Below, piece by piece: positions 7,393 through 15,894 of a DNA stretch of 52,632 nucleotides. The stretch spans positions 1-52,632 of the forward strand of contig JAFTFV010000030.1 in NCBI GenBank assembly GCA_017458265.1. The letters are read 5' to 3'. Each line of letters opens with the position of its first letter. The first letter of the stretch is position 1. The DNA comes from Bacteroidales bacterium. GTDB lineage: Bacteria > Bacteroidota > Bacteroidia > Bacteroidales > UBA932. The notes beneath the pieces were generated by a model. The model was given only the letters and a program-made list of their open reading frames with translations. It searched no databases and was not told where the DNA came from. Position numbers and translations under genes: made by a program.

Positions 7393-8323
7393 ATATCAGG
7401 TATTTGTCTTTTTCTGCTGATGGAACAGCAAATGGCTTGAGGTGTCCGTTTTCGATTAGATCCACTTCTCGGCCGATGAGCTTTTCCAAGTCAAGTTGAT
7501 ATCGTACTATGGTAAGAAGGGAGAGATTACTATGGGAATCATAGTCCACCAGAAGATCCAAGTCACTGCCTGCGGTTTCTTCTCCTCTGGCAAAGGAACC
7601 AAAAACCCATGCTCTGGTTATTCTGGTTGACGGCAGAAAGCCCTGAACGGCAGAGAACAGTTTCATCCGTTCATAATTAAGGCCCTGTTCAAGAGATGAC
7701 AACTCCTCAGATACTCCGCGCCTTGATGCATATCGTAGCAAACGGTTATGATTTAGCGGATAAACCTCGGCTATTTTCTGGAACTCAAAGGGAGAAAGCG
7801 TCTCCTTTTTGTTGCAGATTCTGTCTACGATGTCTTTTTCCAACGAACTGACATATACACCTCCCACATCAGATAATGGCGCTTCTGAAACCATTGGTTC
7901 CAGAAGTATGTACCCGTTCAATTCGTTCGGAAACAAATCGGCATCCTTTTTCAGCGCCACCTTTCTTCCGTCGCTTTTCAAAACACTCATTACCGTGTTG
8001 ATATCATACTTGGGCGTTGCCAGAATAATATTGCCGGCAACCTTCTTCAGGCAGAAATCTACACCTTCACACTTGTCTATGAGAAACCAGTTTAAATCTT
8101 CCATTTCCGGTGTGATTTCGTGAATAAAGGACGGCTTATGAATAGCGGTATACCTCCCTTTGCCAACAGGGGTAATTACACCATTGTTTACGAGTTCCCT
8201 GATCCTTGCATAGACAGTGGTTATGGGCGCATTCGAAAACAGCGACGAAAAATCACTGACAGAGAGGACCTTATCGGCAGAGAGCAAGGCCTTGAGTTTC
8301 TGTTTGTCGTAGTCGTACTTCAT
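7382..8323 (-). CDS. Antitoxin: AbiEi-like winged-helix plus MNT nucleotidyltransferase
   Basis: 313 residues in two parts. Residues 1-230 look like an AbiEi/DUF6577-type regulator: a winged helix (about 10-60, with TTVYARIRELVNNGVITPVGKGRY) and a following domain. Residues 231-313 are a minimal nucleotidyltransferase with GSFARGE (G242, S243) and SDLDLLVD (D254, D256). MNT antitoxins AMPylate HepT. The fused DNA-binding part suggests that the protein also represses its own promoter, and the 18-bp perfect inverted repeat upstream is the obvious operator. First gene of the pair with HepT. The AT-rich composition matches the island. Confidence 0.8.
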   Translation of the reverse strand: MKYDYDKQKLKALLSADKVLSVSDFSSLFSNAPITTVYARIRELVNNGVITPVGKGRYTAIHKPSFIHEITPEMEDLNWFLIDKCEGVDFCLKKVAGNIILATPKYDINTVMSVLKSDGRKVALKKDADLFPNELNGYILLEPMVSEAPLSDVGGVYVSSLEKDIVDRICNKKETLSPFEFQKIAEVYPLNHNRLLRYASRRGVSEELSSLEQGLNYERMKLFSAVQGFLPSTRITRAWVFGSFARGEETAGSDLDLLVDYDSHSNLSLLTIVRYQLDLEKLIGREVDLIENGHLKPFAVPSAEKDKYLIYER

Positions 8324-8339
8324 GTCAACTCATTTGCTG

Positions 8340-8391
8340 CAAAGGTAATTATAAATCGGCAAAATCAAAATACTTTTGCCGATTTATAATT
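8340..8391 (-). promoter_or_regulatory. Promoter overlapping an 18-bp perfect inverted repeat
   Basis: AATTATAAATCGGCAAAA (8347-8364) and its exact reverse complement (8374-8391) flank a 9-nt spacer. On the minus strand a -33-like TTTTG (8370-8366) lies in the spacer and the -7 box TACCTTTG (8347-8340) touches the proximal arm, 18 nt apart. Protein bound to the repeat would block polymerase. Its position before an HTH-containing antitoxin suggests autoregulation. Confidence 0.75.
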
Positions 8392-8516
8392 TGTAACACT
8401 CAAACCACCATCTTGGCCCCTGGAACGCCGTTTTTGGTGGTTTGACACACTTTAAACAACGCCAGACCACCGTTTCAGCGCGTCAGAGGCCGAAAACGGT
8501 GGTCTGAATGTATCAA
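8391..8516 (+). repeat. Family-1 REPIN-like palindromic repeat, copy B
   Basis: Same orientation and architecture as copy A: left hairpin with CAAACCACC and GGTGGTTTG, spacer CTTTAAACAACG, right hairpin, end GAATGTATCAA. The left end reads TTTGTAACACTC instead of TTGATACATTC. The loop of the right hairpin is the exact reverse complement of that in copy A. It stands downstream of prmA, 6 bp or less from the operator of the toxin-antitoxin unit. Confidence 0.85.
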
Positions 8517-8574
8517 AGTTTATGACTATGACGTCCTAAACAGGTTTATAGAGGACGGCCCCTATCTTATATAG
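8515..8574 (+). pseudogene. Possible C-terminal coding remnant
   Basis: Beside copy B the plus strand reads KVYDYDVLNRFIEDGPYLI then TAG. The text looks protein-like and has no start. It may be the tail of a gene cut by the repeat or island. Nineteen codons are too few to be sure. Confidence 0.2.
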
Positions 8575-8605
8575 GTTCCTGAGTGATAACATTACGCTTC
8601 AAAAC

Positions 8606-9448
8606 TTATTTCACAAATTCCAGGCAGGCCCAGGTCTCGCGGGCCGATGAGCCGGTGAGCCTGAGTCCAAGGGCCTCTGCGGCGGAGATGATGGCGGGGG
8701 AGTCTGCCTCGTAGAAACCGCTCACAAGGAGGCGGCCGCCGCGCCTAAGTGAGCGCACGTAAGTGGGCAGGTCTTCCAGGATGATGTTGCGGTGGATGTT
8801 GGCAAGGAGGATGTCGTAGGTGCCCATCTGGAGTAGCGAGGCGTCACCGCAGGCGGTCTCCACCCGCGTTCCCACCTTGTTCCAGCGGCAGTTTCCCCAT
8901 GCCGAGTTAGCCGCCACTGCATCGATGTCCACGGCGAACACCTTGCGGGCACCCATCTTTGCGGCAAGGATGGCAAGGATGGCCGTGCCGCAGCCCATGT
9001 CCACTACGTACGAGCCGCGCACCGGCAGTGCCAGGAGCCGCTGCATCATCATGTATGTAGTGTGGTGATATCCCGTGCCGAAGGCCATCTGAGGGTCTAT
9101 CCAGATATTGTACCTTGTGCGCGGGACATCGGTATTGAACTTTGCCTTGACGGTAACCGTTCCGTCTACCACGATGGGCTCGAAACTGTCTTCCCAGGCC
9201 TTGTTCCAGTTCTTGCCCTGGACAGGTACGGCCTCGAAGGAAACGGCCGCAGGATAGCCGCTCAGGACTACTTTCAAATCCGAAACCTTGTATTTTTCCG
9301 TTTCGATGTAACATTTCAGGAAGGGTTCTTCCGTGACAAACATGTCATAGGGAAGTTCCTCAGAGAGCTCTGCGGTGAGGATTTCGGCCATCTCTTCAGA
9401 GAACGGCTCTATGCGGATAGCAACCTCTATGTACTCGAAAGTGTTCAC
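8606..9448 (-). CDS. prmA: Ribosomal protein L11 methyltransferase
   Basis: A 280-residue class I methyltransferase that trimethylates ribosomal protein L11 with S-adenosylmethionine. Seen: PQMAFGTGYHHTTYMM (the PrmA-specific substrate loop), motif I VVDMGCGTAILAI, the acidic VFAVDID end of motif II, and ANIHRNI in the place of the catalytic NPPY-like motif. Length matches the shorter Bacteroidota PrmA. The ATG overlaps the TGA of the AsmA-like gene (ATGA), so it is the last gene of a three-gene coupled operon with the NtrC-like regulator. Cytoplasmic. Confidence 0.9.
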   Translation of the reverse strand: MNTFEYIEVAIRIEPFSEEMAEILTAELSEELPYDMFVTEEPFLKCYIETEKYKVSDLKVVLSGYPAAVSFEAVPVQGKNWNKAWEDSFEPIVVDGTVTVKAKFNTDVPRTRYNIWIDPQMAFGTGYHHTTYMMMQRLLALPVRGSYVVDMGCGTAILAILAAKMGARKVFAVDIDAVAANSAWGNCRWNKVGTRVETACGDASLLQMGTYDILLANIHRNIILEDLPTYVRSLRRGGRLLVSGFYEADSPAIISAAEALGLRLTGSSARETWACLEFVK

Positions 9449-12400
9449 TTTTTCTTCTTTTTCTTAGATTTCTCGACTACGCCTTCGGCTTCGCTCGAAA
9501 TGACAGGGGAGGCTTCGCTCGAAATGACAGGGGAGACTTCGCTCGAAATGACAGAGGAGGAGCCGGAGGCCTTGCGCTCGAGCTCGATGACTTCTGCCTT
9601 GATGGTTTCAAGGCGGGCGGCAACGCGGTCGGTGACGTTCCCGGTTGTGGATTCCATCTGCTCCAGGGAGGCCATGATAATGTCGTCCATGGCGGTGGTG
9701 TCGGCATAGTCCGTGTATCCCACCTGGCTGATGCGGTCCTCAAGGAAGGTCTGGGAGGTGTTTTCTGCCATGGCGCCGTCTACGCCAAGTTCAAACACAT
9801 TGTGGATTGCGGCCACAAGGTTGTACTGGACGGTGTCCAGCTGCTTGGTGAAGACAGGTACGTTTGGAGATGTGTAGCGCGCCTTCCCCAGGCCGTACTT
9901 GATGTGGTCGAAGTCCTCTCCCCATGCGTTGAGGCCGAATTTCAGGACCAGCGGGGAGCGTATCACGGAGATATGGTAGTTGAAGCTCTCGTCCAGGTTC
10001 TGGATGCCGCTTGCCGCCATCATGTAGCGGTCTACGTCCAGAACGAAGGGGAACACTTCCAGTTTGTTGCTCCTCACCATTCCGGTCACCGACATGTTGT
10101 CTATGACCACCTTGCTCCTGTCCTTGAACAGGAGGAGGGTGGCAATCTTAGTGAATTCCTTGCTGTCCTTGAGCGCCAGCTGACGCCCGGTGAAGCGCAT
10201 GATGCCGTCAAGCGAAGGCAGCACCACGTTCATGGTGGTGTCGATTTCAGTGGTTGCCGCAATCTCCATGTCCAGGTCTCCGGAGAAGGAGTTCATGATG
10301 GGCATCTCCTTCTTTACGTCCGGGAACATGGTGAGGACCTTCTCTGCCGATATGTCCACGATATTGAGGTCGAATCCGGCCTTGATGTCGTCCTTTGCGC
10401 GGGTGGCGTAGAAGCCTTCCACGTACAGGTCTCCCATGTTTGAGGCGGCAAGGCCGTTGGTGATCTGGAGGGTGCGCTCCTTCATCACGATATCGGCGGC
10501 GAGCCAGTTCACCAGGAGGCTGTCATACTTGATTCCGGTGTTTTCCAGCATCACGTTCACGTCCAGGTTTGAAGGAAGCACCAGAAGGGCCGATGAAGCC
10601 GTGTCCGCAGGAGCCTTTTCCTCCACCTCGGACGTGTCCTTTGCCGGCATCATCCCCCGCAGGGCCGCCATGAGCTCGTTTGCGTCGATGTAATTGCTTG
10701 TCGCCGTGGCGTTTGCGTAGATGTGTGGCTTGCCGCGCCCGGTGAGGAGTCTCCTGATACCGGTGATCGTGGCGTTTGCCGATATGTCCGACTGCCCTGC
10801 CGTAATGGTGATGTTGTCAAGGGCGACCTTGTCGTTGTTGAAGTTGCCGGCGACGTCCGTGATCTCCGGCGTGAGCGACAGTCCGTCCACGTTCAGGCGG
10901 GCCAGTTCAAGGCCGATGGAACCGTCGAAATCCCACTTGCGGGCCATTTCCTGTGAGGATTTGGAGAGGGATAGCATGACATCGGCACCGGCGAATTCAT
11001 CCTTGAGCTGGGAGGCCATCCTTTCCATGCGGGCCTTGCGGAAGAGGGAATCGCGCGGGGTGCCGGGGTATACCCTCTGGAGGGAATCCAGGATGCGGTT
11101 CCGCCTTTCCCTGTTGGTGGTCCTGGCGTGTTCCCTTGCCGATACGCTTGCCGTAAGGTTCCTCGCTGCCACGTTGTTGCCCTCCATCACTGCGGCGATG
11201 GCGTCGTTCTCCGTGGTTATCTTCATGAGGGGCTTGCCGCCTTTTTCTTCGGCAGGGATGATGCGGAAGCGGTCTACGTTGCCCCTCAGAGCCACGTCTA
11301 TGCCGTCATAGTCCCGCAGGCTCAGGCGGTCTACCTTGAGAAGGCCCATGAGGGGGGTGAGCTGCTTGCCGCCCTTGAGGATGTCGGCAGAGTTCTGGGC
11401 AAGGAGCTTTATGCCGCTGCCGCGGGCATATACGTTTTTGCCGTATGTGGCGTTGAGGGTGTCGATGTCGGCCTTGAGGGAAAGGACGCGGGCGCCCTTG
11501 GGGAGGTTGGAGTCTATCCTGTTGCCGGCCGTGGCGGCATTGAGCGCTATGTTGCGGATGAAGGCGTGGACGGAGTCCTTGGGCATGTCGACGGTGAGGT
11601 CGGTGCCGCTCATGTCGGCCCGGATGTTGGCCTTGGCGATGCGGGACATGTCCGTGAGCTGGGACAGTTTTGCCTTTCCGTGGACCTCGCCTTTCAGGAT
11701 GCCGCGGCCGTCGATACCGTCCAGGAAGGCCCTGGTGAGGGAGTCGAGGCGGGCACGGAAGGTGCCGTCAAGGGTGAAGTCGGGGTCGTCGCCGGTGACG
11801 TCGCTGCCGCTGGCAGAGATGTCAAGCTTGGCGCCGGCAATGTCGGCATAGAGCTTGTGGACGGTGGCGTCGATGACGTCGAAGTTGTCTGTAACGACGT
11901 CTGCGTCAAGGGAAAGGCGGCCCTTTCGGCCAACGCCCTGGATATCCACGGTGGAAAGCGGGACCAGCAGTTTCGCGTTCACGGCGGGCATCTTTCCTTC
12001 GGCAATGGTGCCCTCTGCGTGGGCGTCAAGGGAGAGGCGGGCGTCGGTGTCTATCTTCTTGAAGAATTCTATGTTGTCCCGGAATTCCTTCATGAGGTCT
12101 CCGATGGGGCAGTCTTCGATGGCGGCGTCGATGTCAAGGTCAAGGCCGCCGGGATGGTTCAGGATGTCGCCCTTCGCCTTGAGTTCCAGGGAGGAAACAC
12201 GGGCGGTGAGGGAGTGGATGTTCACGCCCAGTTCGGCGTCTTTGTGCCTGGGAACCGTTGCATCGGCATCCAGGTGGATGGGTAGGCGCAGGCGGCCCAG
12301 GGAACGGGTCATGAGGAGGGCGCGGGCATCGGCATCAAGGATTACGTTGCGTCTTTTTACGCTGGCAAAGAGGTGCTCGAGGCCAAGGGCGAGGGTGTCG

Positions 12401-13122
12401 GCAGGAAGGCGGCCGGAGACGAAGAGGCTGTCTCCTTCGAGGGTGGAATTCGCGTCCTCGTAGTCCTGCAGGCGCAGTTTTCCGTCAAGGGCAAGGCGTT
12501 TTCCCCTTATTGCAAGGAAGGTGGTGTCCTTGGGAGAGGTGTACACCACGAAAGGCTTCTGATCCAGCGAAATCTTGTGGAGGATTATGTTCGCCATCCC
12601 GGAAGAGGTGGTATCCTTTTCCTTGTCTCCTGAAGCGAAGATGTCAAGGTTGGAGGCGGTGGAGTCGAAGACATGCATGAAGAAGCGGGGTTTCTCCAGT
12701 TCCACCTTGTGCACGTCTATGGCGCCGCCGGCAAGTGAAATGTAGTTAAGGCTGGCGTAGAGCCTTCTTGCAGAGAGGAGGGTGTCGATTCCGGAGCCGT
12801 CGCGGGCGTTTCCGGCCTTCATGAGGTTGAACCTGCGCTGAGTGTCTCCGGCAAGGGAGTCAAAGCGGGCGTATCTTTCGTGGGGGTAGGTGAGGGCGAC
12901 GCCTTCCGCCTCAAGGCTCACGAAGGGGAAACTCTTGATTACGTGCGCACTGATGCGGGAGAACTCGAGGTTCCCGCCTTCGATGAACTGGGGAGCATAC
13001 TTGTTCACCAGTCCCGTGAGGACAGAAGGCCTCAGGGCTATCTGAAGGCCGATGAGAACAATTGCCAGGAGGACAACTATGCCGATGAGTATGCCCCTTG
13101 CTACCTTCCAGAGCTTTTTCAT
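9445..13122 (-). CDS. Large AsmA-like inner-membrane-anchored protein
   Basis: 1225 residues. One N-terminal membrane segment (about 9-31) is followed by a very long periplasmic region with the AsmA pattern (SRISAHVIKSFPFVSLEAEG near the N-terminus and a conserved C-terminal domain ending in VPVFTKQLDTVQYNLVAA). AsmA/TamB relatives are thought to bridge the envelope and move lipids or assist outer-membrane assembly. The extreme C-terminus is odd: three in-frame 24-bp tandem repeats encode VISSEVSP, VISSEASP and VISSEAEG, followed by VVEKS and a run of six Lys. Both ends overlap their neighbours as ATGA (regulator upstream, prmA downstream), indicating coupled translation. Confidence 0.8.
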   Translation of the reverse strand: MKKLWKVARGILIGIVVLLAIVLIGLQIALRPSVLTGLVNKYAPQFIEGGNLEFSRISAHVIKSFPFVSLEAEGVALTYPHERYARFDSLAGDTQRRFNLMKAGNARDGSGIDTLLSARRLYASLNYISLAGGAIDVHKVELEKPRFFMHVFDSTASNLDIFASGDKEKDTTSSGMANIILHKISLDQKPFVVYTSPKDTTFLAIRGKRLALDGKLRLQDYEDANSTLEGDSLFVSGRLPADTLALGLEHLFASVKRRNVILDADARALLMTRSLGRLRLPIHLDADATVPRHKDAELGVNIHSLTARVSSLELKAKGDILNHPGGLDLDIDAAIEDCPIGDLMKEFRDNIEFFKKIDTDARLSLDAHAEGTIAEGKMPAVNAKLLVPLSTVDIQGVGRKGRLSLDADVVTDNFDVIDATVHKLYADIAGAKLDISASGSDVTGDDPDFTLDGTFRARLDSLTRAFLDGIDGRGILKGEVHGKAKLSQLTDMSRIAKANIRADMSGTDLTVDMPKDSVHAFIRNIALNAATAGNRIDSNLPKGARVLSLKADIDTLNATYGKNVYARGSGIKLLAQNSADILKGGKQLTPLMGLLKVDRLSLRDYDGIDVALRGNVDRFRIIPAEEKGGKPLMKITTENDAIAAVMEGNNVAARNLTASVSAREHARTTNRERRNRILDSLQRVYPGTPRDSLFRKARMERMASQLKDEFAGADVMLSLSKSSQEMARKWDFDGSIGLELARLNVDGLSLTPEITDVAGNFNNDKVALDNITITAGQSDISANATITGIRRLLTGRGKPHIYANATATSNYIDANELMAALRGMMPAKDTSEVEEKAPADTASSALLVLPSNLDVNVMLENTGIKYDSLLVNWLAADIVMKERTLQITNGLAASNMGDLYVEGFYATRAKDDIKAGFDLNIVDISAEKVLTMFPDVKKEMPIMNSFSGDLDMEIAATTEIDTTMNVVLPSLDGIMRFTGRQLALKDSKEFTKIATLLLFKDRSKVVIDNMSVTGMVRSNKLEVFPFVLDVDRYMMAASGIQNLDESFNYHISVIRSPLVLKFGLNAWGEDFDHIKYGLGKARYTSPNVPVFTKQLDTVQYNLVAAIHNVFELGVDGAMAENTSQTFLEDRISQVGYTDYADTTAMDDIIMASLEQMESTTGNVTDRVAARLETIKAEVIELERKASGSSSVISSEVSPVISSEASPVISSEAEGVVEKSKKKKKK
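9467..9560 (-). repeat. VISS repeat: three tandem 24-bp units within a CDS
   Basis: CTTCGCTCGAAATGACAG occurs at 9489-9506, 9513-9530 and 9537-9554, a strict 24-bp period. The flank GATTTCTCGACTACG at 9467 completes one full palindromic element. The same element occurs in the GH3 gene (36445) and in the second MFS gene (42469). All copies keep the frame. Confidence 0.85.
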
Positions 13123-14267
13123 ATTACGTAATCTTTGACGTCCTGTGCGCTGACGGGGTTGCCTCCAAGGATGAGGAGGCGTTCAACCACGTTCCTGAGT
13201 TCGCGGATGTTTCCGGGCCAGGACCTTTGCCTGAGAAGTTCGATGGCTTCGTCGGAGAAGGGGCGCACGGGCTTTCCGCTTTCGGAGGAAATCATGGCCG
13301 AGAAGTGATTGATCAGGAGGGGAATGTCGTCCTTCCTGTCGTCCAGGGCGGGCACCCTGAGGACGATGACGCTGAGCCTGTGGTAGAGGTCTTCGCGGAA
13401 GTTGCCCTTGACGATCTCTTCCTGCAGGTTCTTGTTGGTTGCTGCGATAACCCTCACGTCCACGGTGATCTCCTTGTCTCCGCCTACGGGGGTAAGTTTC
13501 CTCTCCTGGAGGACGCGGAGCACCTTTGCCTGTGCTGCAAGGGACATGTCTCCGATTTCATCCAGGAAGATGGTGCCGCCGTCGGCCTGTTCGAACTTTC
13601 CCTTGTGGTCCTTTATTGCCGATGTGAACGAGCCCTTCTTGTGGCCGAAGAGTTCGCTGTCGATGAGCTCGGAGGGGATGGCGGCGCAGTTCACTTCCAC
13701 GAACGGCATCATGGAGCGCTGGGACATCTGGTAGATGCCCTGGGCGACGAGTTCCTTGCCGGAGCCGTTGGGCCCTGTGATGAGGACGCTTGCCTGGGTG
13801 GGGGCGACCTTCTCCATCATCTCCCTCAGGTGGCCTACAGTGGATGATTCACCTATCATTTCCCGGCCGTAGATCTTCTTTTTCAGGATCTTTGTTTCCT
13901 TGACAAGGGTGGCCTTGTCGGTGGCGTTCTTGAGGGTGATCAGGATGCGGTTCAGGTCCAGGGGCTTCTCGATGAAGTCGAAGGCGCCGCGCTTGATGCA
14001 GTCTACGGCGGTCTGGATGTCGGCATGGCCGGAAATCATGACGACGGGGCTCTCGATGCCCTCTTCGATGAGCTTGGAGAGCACTTCGTTGCCGTCCATC
14101 ACGGGCATCTTGATGTCGCAGAAGATGGCGTCGAATTTGTCCTTGCGGGCCTTTTCAAGGCCTTCTTCGCCATTTTCGGCGGTTTCAACCTCATAGCTTT
14201 CCATCTCCAGAATTTCCTTCAGGGAATAACGGATAGCCCTTTCGTCGTCGATTACCAGAACTTTCAT
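13119..14267 (-). CDS. NtrC-family sigma-54 response regulator lacking a Fis domain
   Basis: 382 residues. Receiver domain 1-120 with phosphoacceptor D51 (FCDIKMP) and FIEKPLD. AAA+ domain about 140-365 with Walker A ITGPNGSGKEL, a GSFTSA sequence where the sigma-54-contacting GAFTGA loop is expected, Walker B GGTIFLDEIGD, and WPGNIRELRNVVERL. It stops at SAQDVKDYVI with no room for the usual C-terminal Fis helix-turn-helix, so DNA binding must be absent, indirect or by partner. The nearest sensor is the NtrY-like kinase at 19320. First gene of the operon with the AsmA-like gene and prmA; its stop and the next ATG overlap. Confidence 0.85.
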   Translation of the reverse strand: MKVLVIDDERAIRYSLKEILEMESYEVETAENGEEGLEKARKDKFDAIFCDIKMPVMDGNEVLSKLIEEGIESPVVMISGHADIQTAVDCIKRGAFDFIEKPLDLNRILITLKNATDKATLVKETKILKKKIYGREMIGESSTVGHLREMMEKVAPTQASVLITGPNGSGKELVAQGIYQMSQRSMMPFVEVNCAAIPSELIDSELFGHKKGSFTSAIKDHKGKFEQADGGTIFLDEIGDMSLAAQAKVLRVLQERKLTPVGGDKEITVDVRVIAATNKNLQEEIVKGNFREDLYHRLSVIVLRVPALDDRKDDIPLLINHFSAMISSESGKPVRPFSDEAIELLRQRSWPGNIRELRNVVERLLILGGNPVSAQDVKDYVI

Positions 14268-14308
14268 GAGTTGTTACCTTTAATTATGCAAATATCGTAA
14301 AAAATCTT

Positions 14309-14316
14309 TACTTTTG
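14309..14316 (+). promoter_or_regulatory. -7 box (TACTTTTG) of cmk
   Basis: TACTTTTG ends 7 nt before the cmk ATG at 14324. It lies in the 56-bp divergent gap with the NtrC-like gene. Confidence 0.55.
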
Positions 14317-14323
14317 TGTCATT

Positions 14324-15010
14324 ATGAAAATTCCTGACATCATTATAGCCGTGGATGGATGCTCGTCCACCGGAAAGAGTACTTTCGCAAAGATGGTCGC
14401 GGGGGCCTTCGGCTTCCTGTATCTTGACAGCGGTGCAATGTACCGCGGAGTGACGCTGTATGCCATGGAGAGTGGCATCATCGGCCCGGACGGGAAGATT
14501 GACGAGGCTTCCCTGAAGGCGGTGATTGACGGGCTGGACCTTTACTTCGCAGCAGACGGGCTGCATCTCGGAGAGAGGTGCATCGAGAAGGAAATCCGCA
14601 CCCTGGAGGTGTCCTCGCACGTTTCGCCGGTGAGCGCCATCGGCTTTGTGAGGGAGTTCGTGGACTCAAAGCTGCACGCCTTTTCAGAGGGCGGCAGGGT
14701 TATCATGGACGGCCGTGACATCGGCACAACCGTGTTCCCCAACGCAGAACTCAAGATATTCATGACGGCATCGGACAACGTGCGCGCACAGAGGCGCTAT
14801 GACGAGATGATCGCAAAGGGCGAAACTCCCACCTTCGAGGAGGTCCTTGCAAATCTCCGCGAGAGGGATTACATCGACTCCCACAGGGAGGTCTCCCCGC
14901 TCACGCAGGCTCCGGATGCCTTTGTACTTGACAATACTGAGATGACCCTCCATGAGGAGCTGGTATGGATCCAGGGGCTCATCCAGGGGCGTTTCGGAAT
15001 CCTATGCTAA
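14324..15010 (+). CDS. cmk: Cytidylate kinase
   Basis: A 228-residue CMP/dCMP kinase, cytoplasmic, using ATP to make CDP and dCDP. P-loop GCSSTGKST at about residues 12-20, then YLDSGAMYRG, the CMP-binding MDGRDIGT, FMTASDNVRAQRR with the Arg-rich lid, and LRERDYIDSHREVSPL, all typical for Cmk. The ispH gene starts 7 bp before its stop, so the two form an operon. The promoter lies 7 nt before the ATG. Confidence 0.93.
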   Translation: MKIPDIIIAVDGCSSTGKSTFAKMVAGAFGFLYLDSGAMYRGVTLYAMESGIIGPDGKIDEASLKAVIDGLDLYFAADGLHLGERCIEKEIRTLEVSSHVSPVSAIGFVREFVDSKLHAFSEGGRVIMDGRDIGTTVFPNAELKIFMTASDNVRAQRRYDEMIAKGETPTFEEVLANLRERDYIDSHREVSPLTQAPDAFVLDNTEMTLHEELVWIQGLIQGRFGILC

Positions 15011-15876
15011 CGGTAGAGACAGACCCGGGCTCCGGCTTCTGCGGAGGGGTTATCCGGGCAATTTCCAGGGCTGAGCAGTACCTGTCTTCCGGTGAAACTT
15101 TGTATTCGCTGGGCGCTATCGTGCACAACGAGGCTGAGCTTGCCCGGCTTGGAGACAGGGGACTGGTCACGGTCTCTTCGCCTTCTGACGTGCCCGTGGG
15201 CGCTTCAATGCTGATACGCGCCCATGGGGAGCCGCCTTCCACGTATGTCGCAGCAATGGAGAGGTCGCTGACGGTCATCGACTGCACGTGCCCTGTGGTG
15301 CTGCGGCTGCAGGGACGTATCCGCGAGGCTTATTCGCGCCTGCATTCTTCGGGGGCTCACGGAACCGTAGTGATTTTCGGACGTGTGGGCCATGCAGAGG
15401 TTCTCGGCCTTCTGGGCCAGGTGGGCGGTGACGCCGTGGTGGTGGAGAATGCCGCCATGCTCTCAGAGGCGCTGTCTTCCGGCCTCATAGACGTCTCCCA
15501 GCCTGCCGAAATCTTCTCCCAGACCACCAAGAGCCCTTCCGAGTATGTGCAGATATGTTCTCAGCTGCGCGCCGTGGTGCCGTCACTGGTGGTTCACGAC
15601 ACCATCTGCGCCCAGGTGGCGTCCAGGCACACTTCCCTGGCCTCTTTCGCCCGTGCACATGACGTTGTCATCTTCGTTTCCGGCAAGTCTTCTTCCAACG
15701 GCAAGGTCCTCAGCGACCTTTGCCGCCACGAGAATCCCCGTACCTATATCGTTGGCGGTCCTGCAGAGATTGATTCATCCTGGTTCGCCGGCGCTTCCAC
15801 CGTGGGCGTCTGCGGCGCCACCTCAACCCCGCAGTGGCTCCTGGAGCAAGTCGCGAATGCCGTACGCGAGCTGTAG
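15004..15876 (+). CDS. ispH: 4-hydroxy-3-methylbut-2-enyl diphosphate reductase
   Basis: The last step of the MEP isoprenoid pathway (HMBPP to IPP and DMAPP), an iron-sulfur enzyme. The start is taken at the ATG at 15004, where MLTVETDPGSGFCGGV begins; an upstream in-frame ATG at 14965 lies inside cmk. Cluster and active-site landmarks: Cys13 in GFCGGV, IVHNEAEL, RAHGEPPS, DCTCPVV, FSQTTKSPSEY, HDTICAQVASR, SGKSSSNGKV and CGATSTPQWL. 290 residues, usual length. The first MEP step, dxs, is at 50530. Family-1 repeat copy C starts 19 bp after its stop. Confidence 0.93.
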   Translation: MLTVETDPGSGFCGGVIRAISRAEQYLSSGETLYSLGAIVHNEAELARLGDRGLVTVSSPSDVPVGASMLIRAHGEPPSTYVAAMERSLTVIDCTCPVVLRLQGRIREAYSRLHSSGAHGTVVIFGRVGHAEVLGLLGQVGGDAVVVENAAMLSEALSSGLIDVSQPAEIFSQTTKSPSEYVQICSQLRAVVPSLVVHDTICAQVASRHTSLASFARAHDVVIFVSGKSSSNGKVLSDLCRHENPRTYIVGGPAEIDSSWFAGASTVGVCGATSTPQWLLEQVANAVREL

Positions 15877-15894
15877 CGCCCGTTGCTTCGTCTT

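Noticed and set aside
9477-14196. Long plus-strand open frames antisense to the AsmA-like and NtrC-like genes (for example 11128-12285)
   Set aside because: They are shadows produced by high GC and codon bias of the real minus-strand genes; no family motif is seen.
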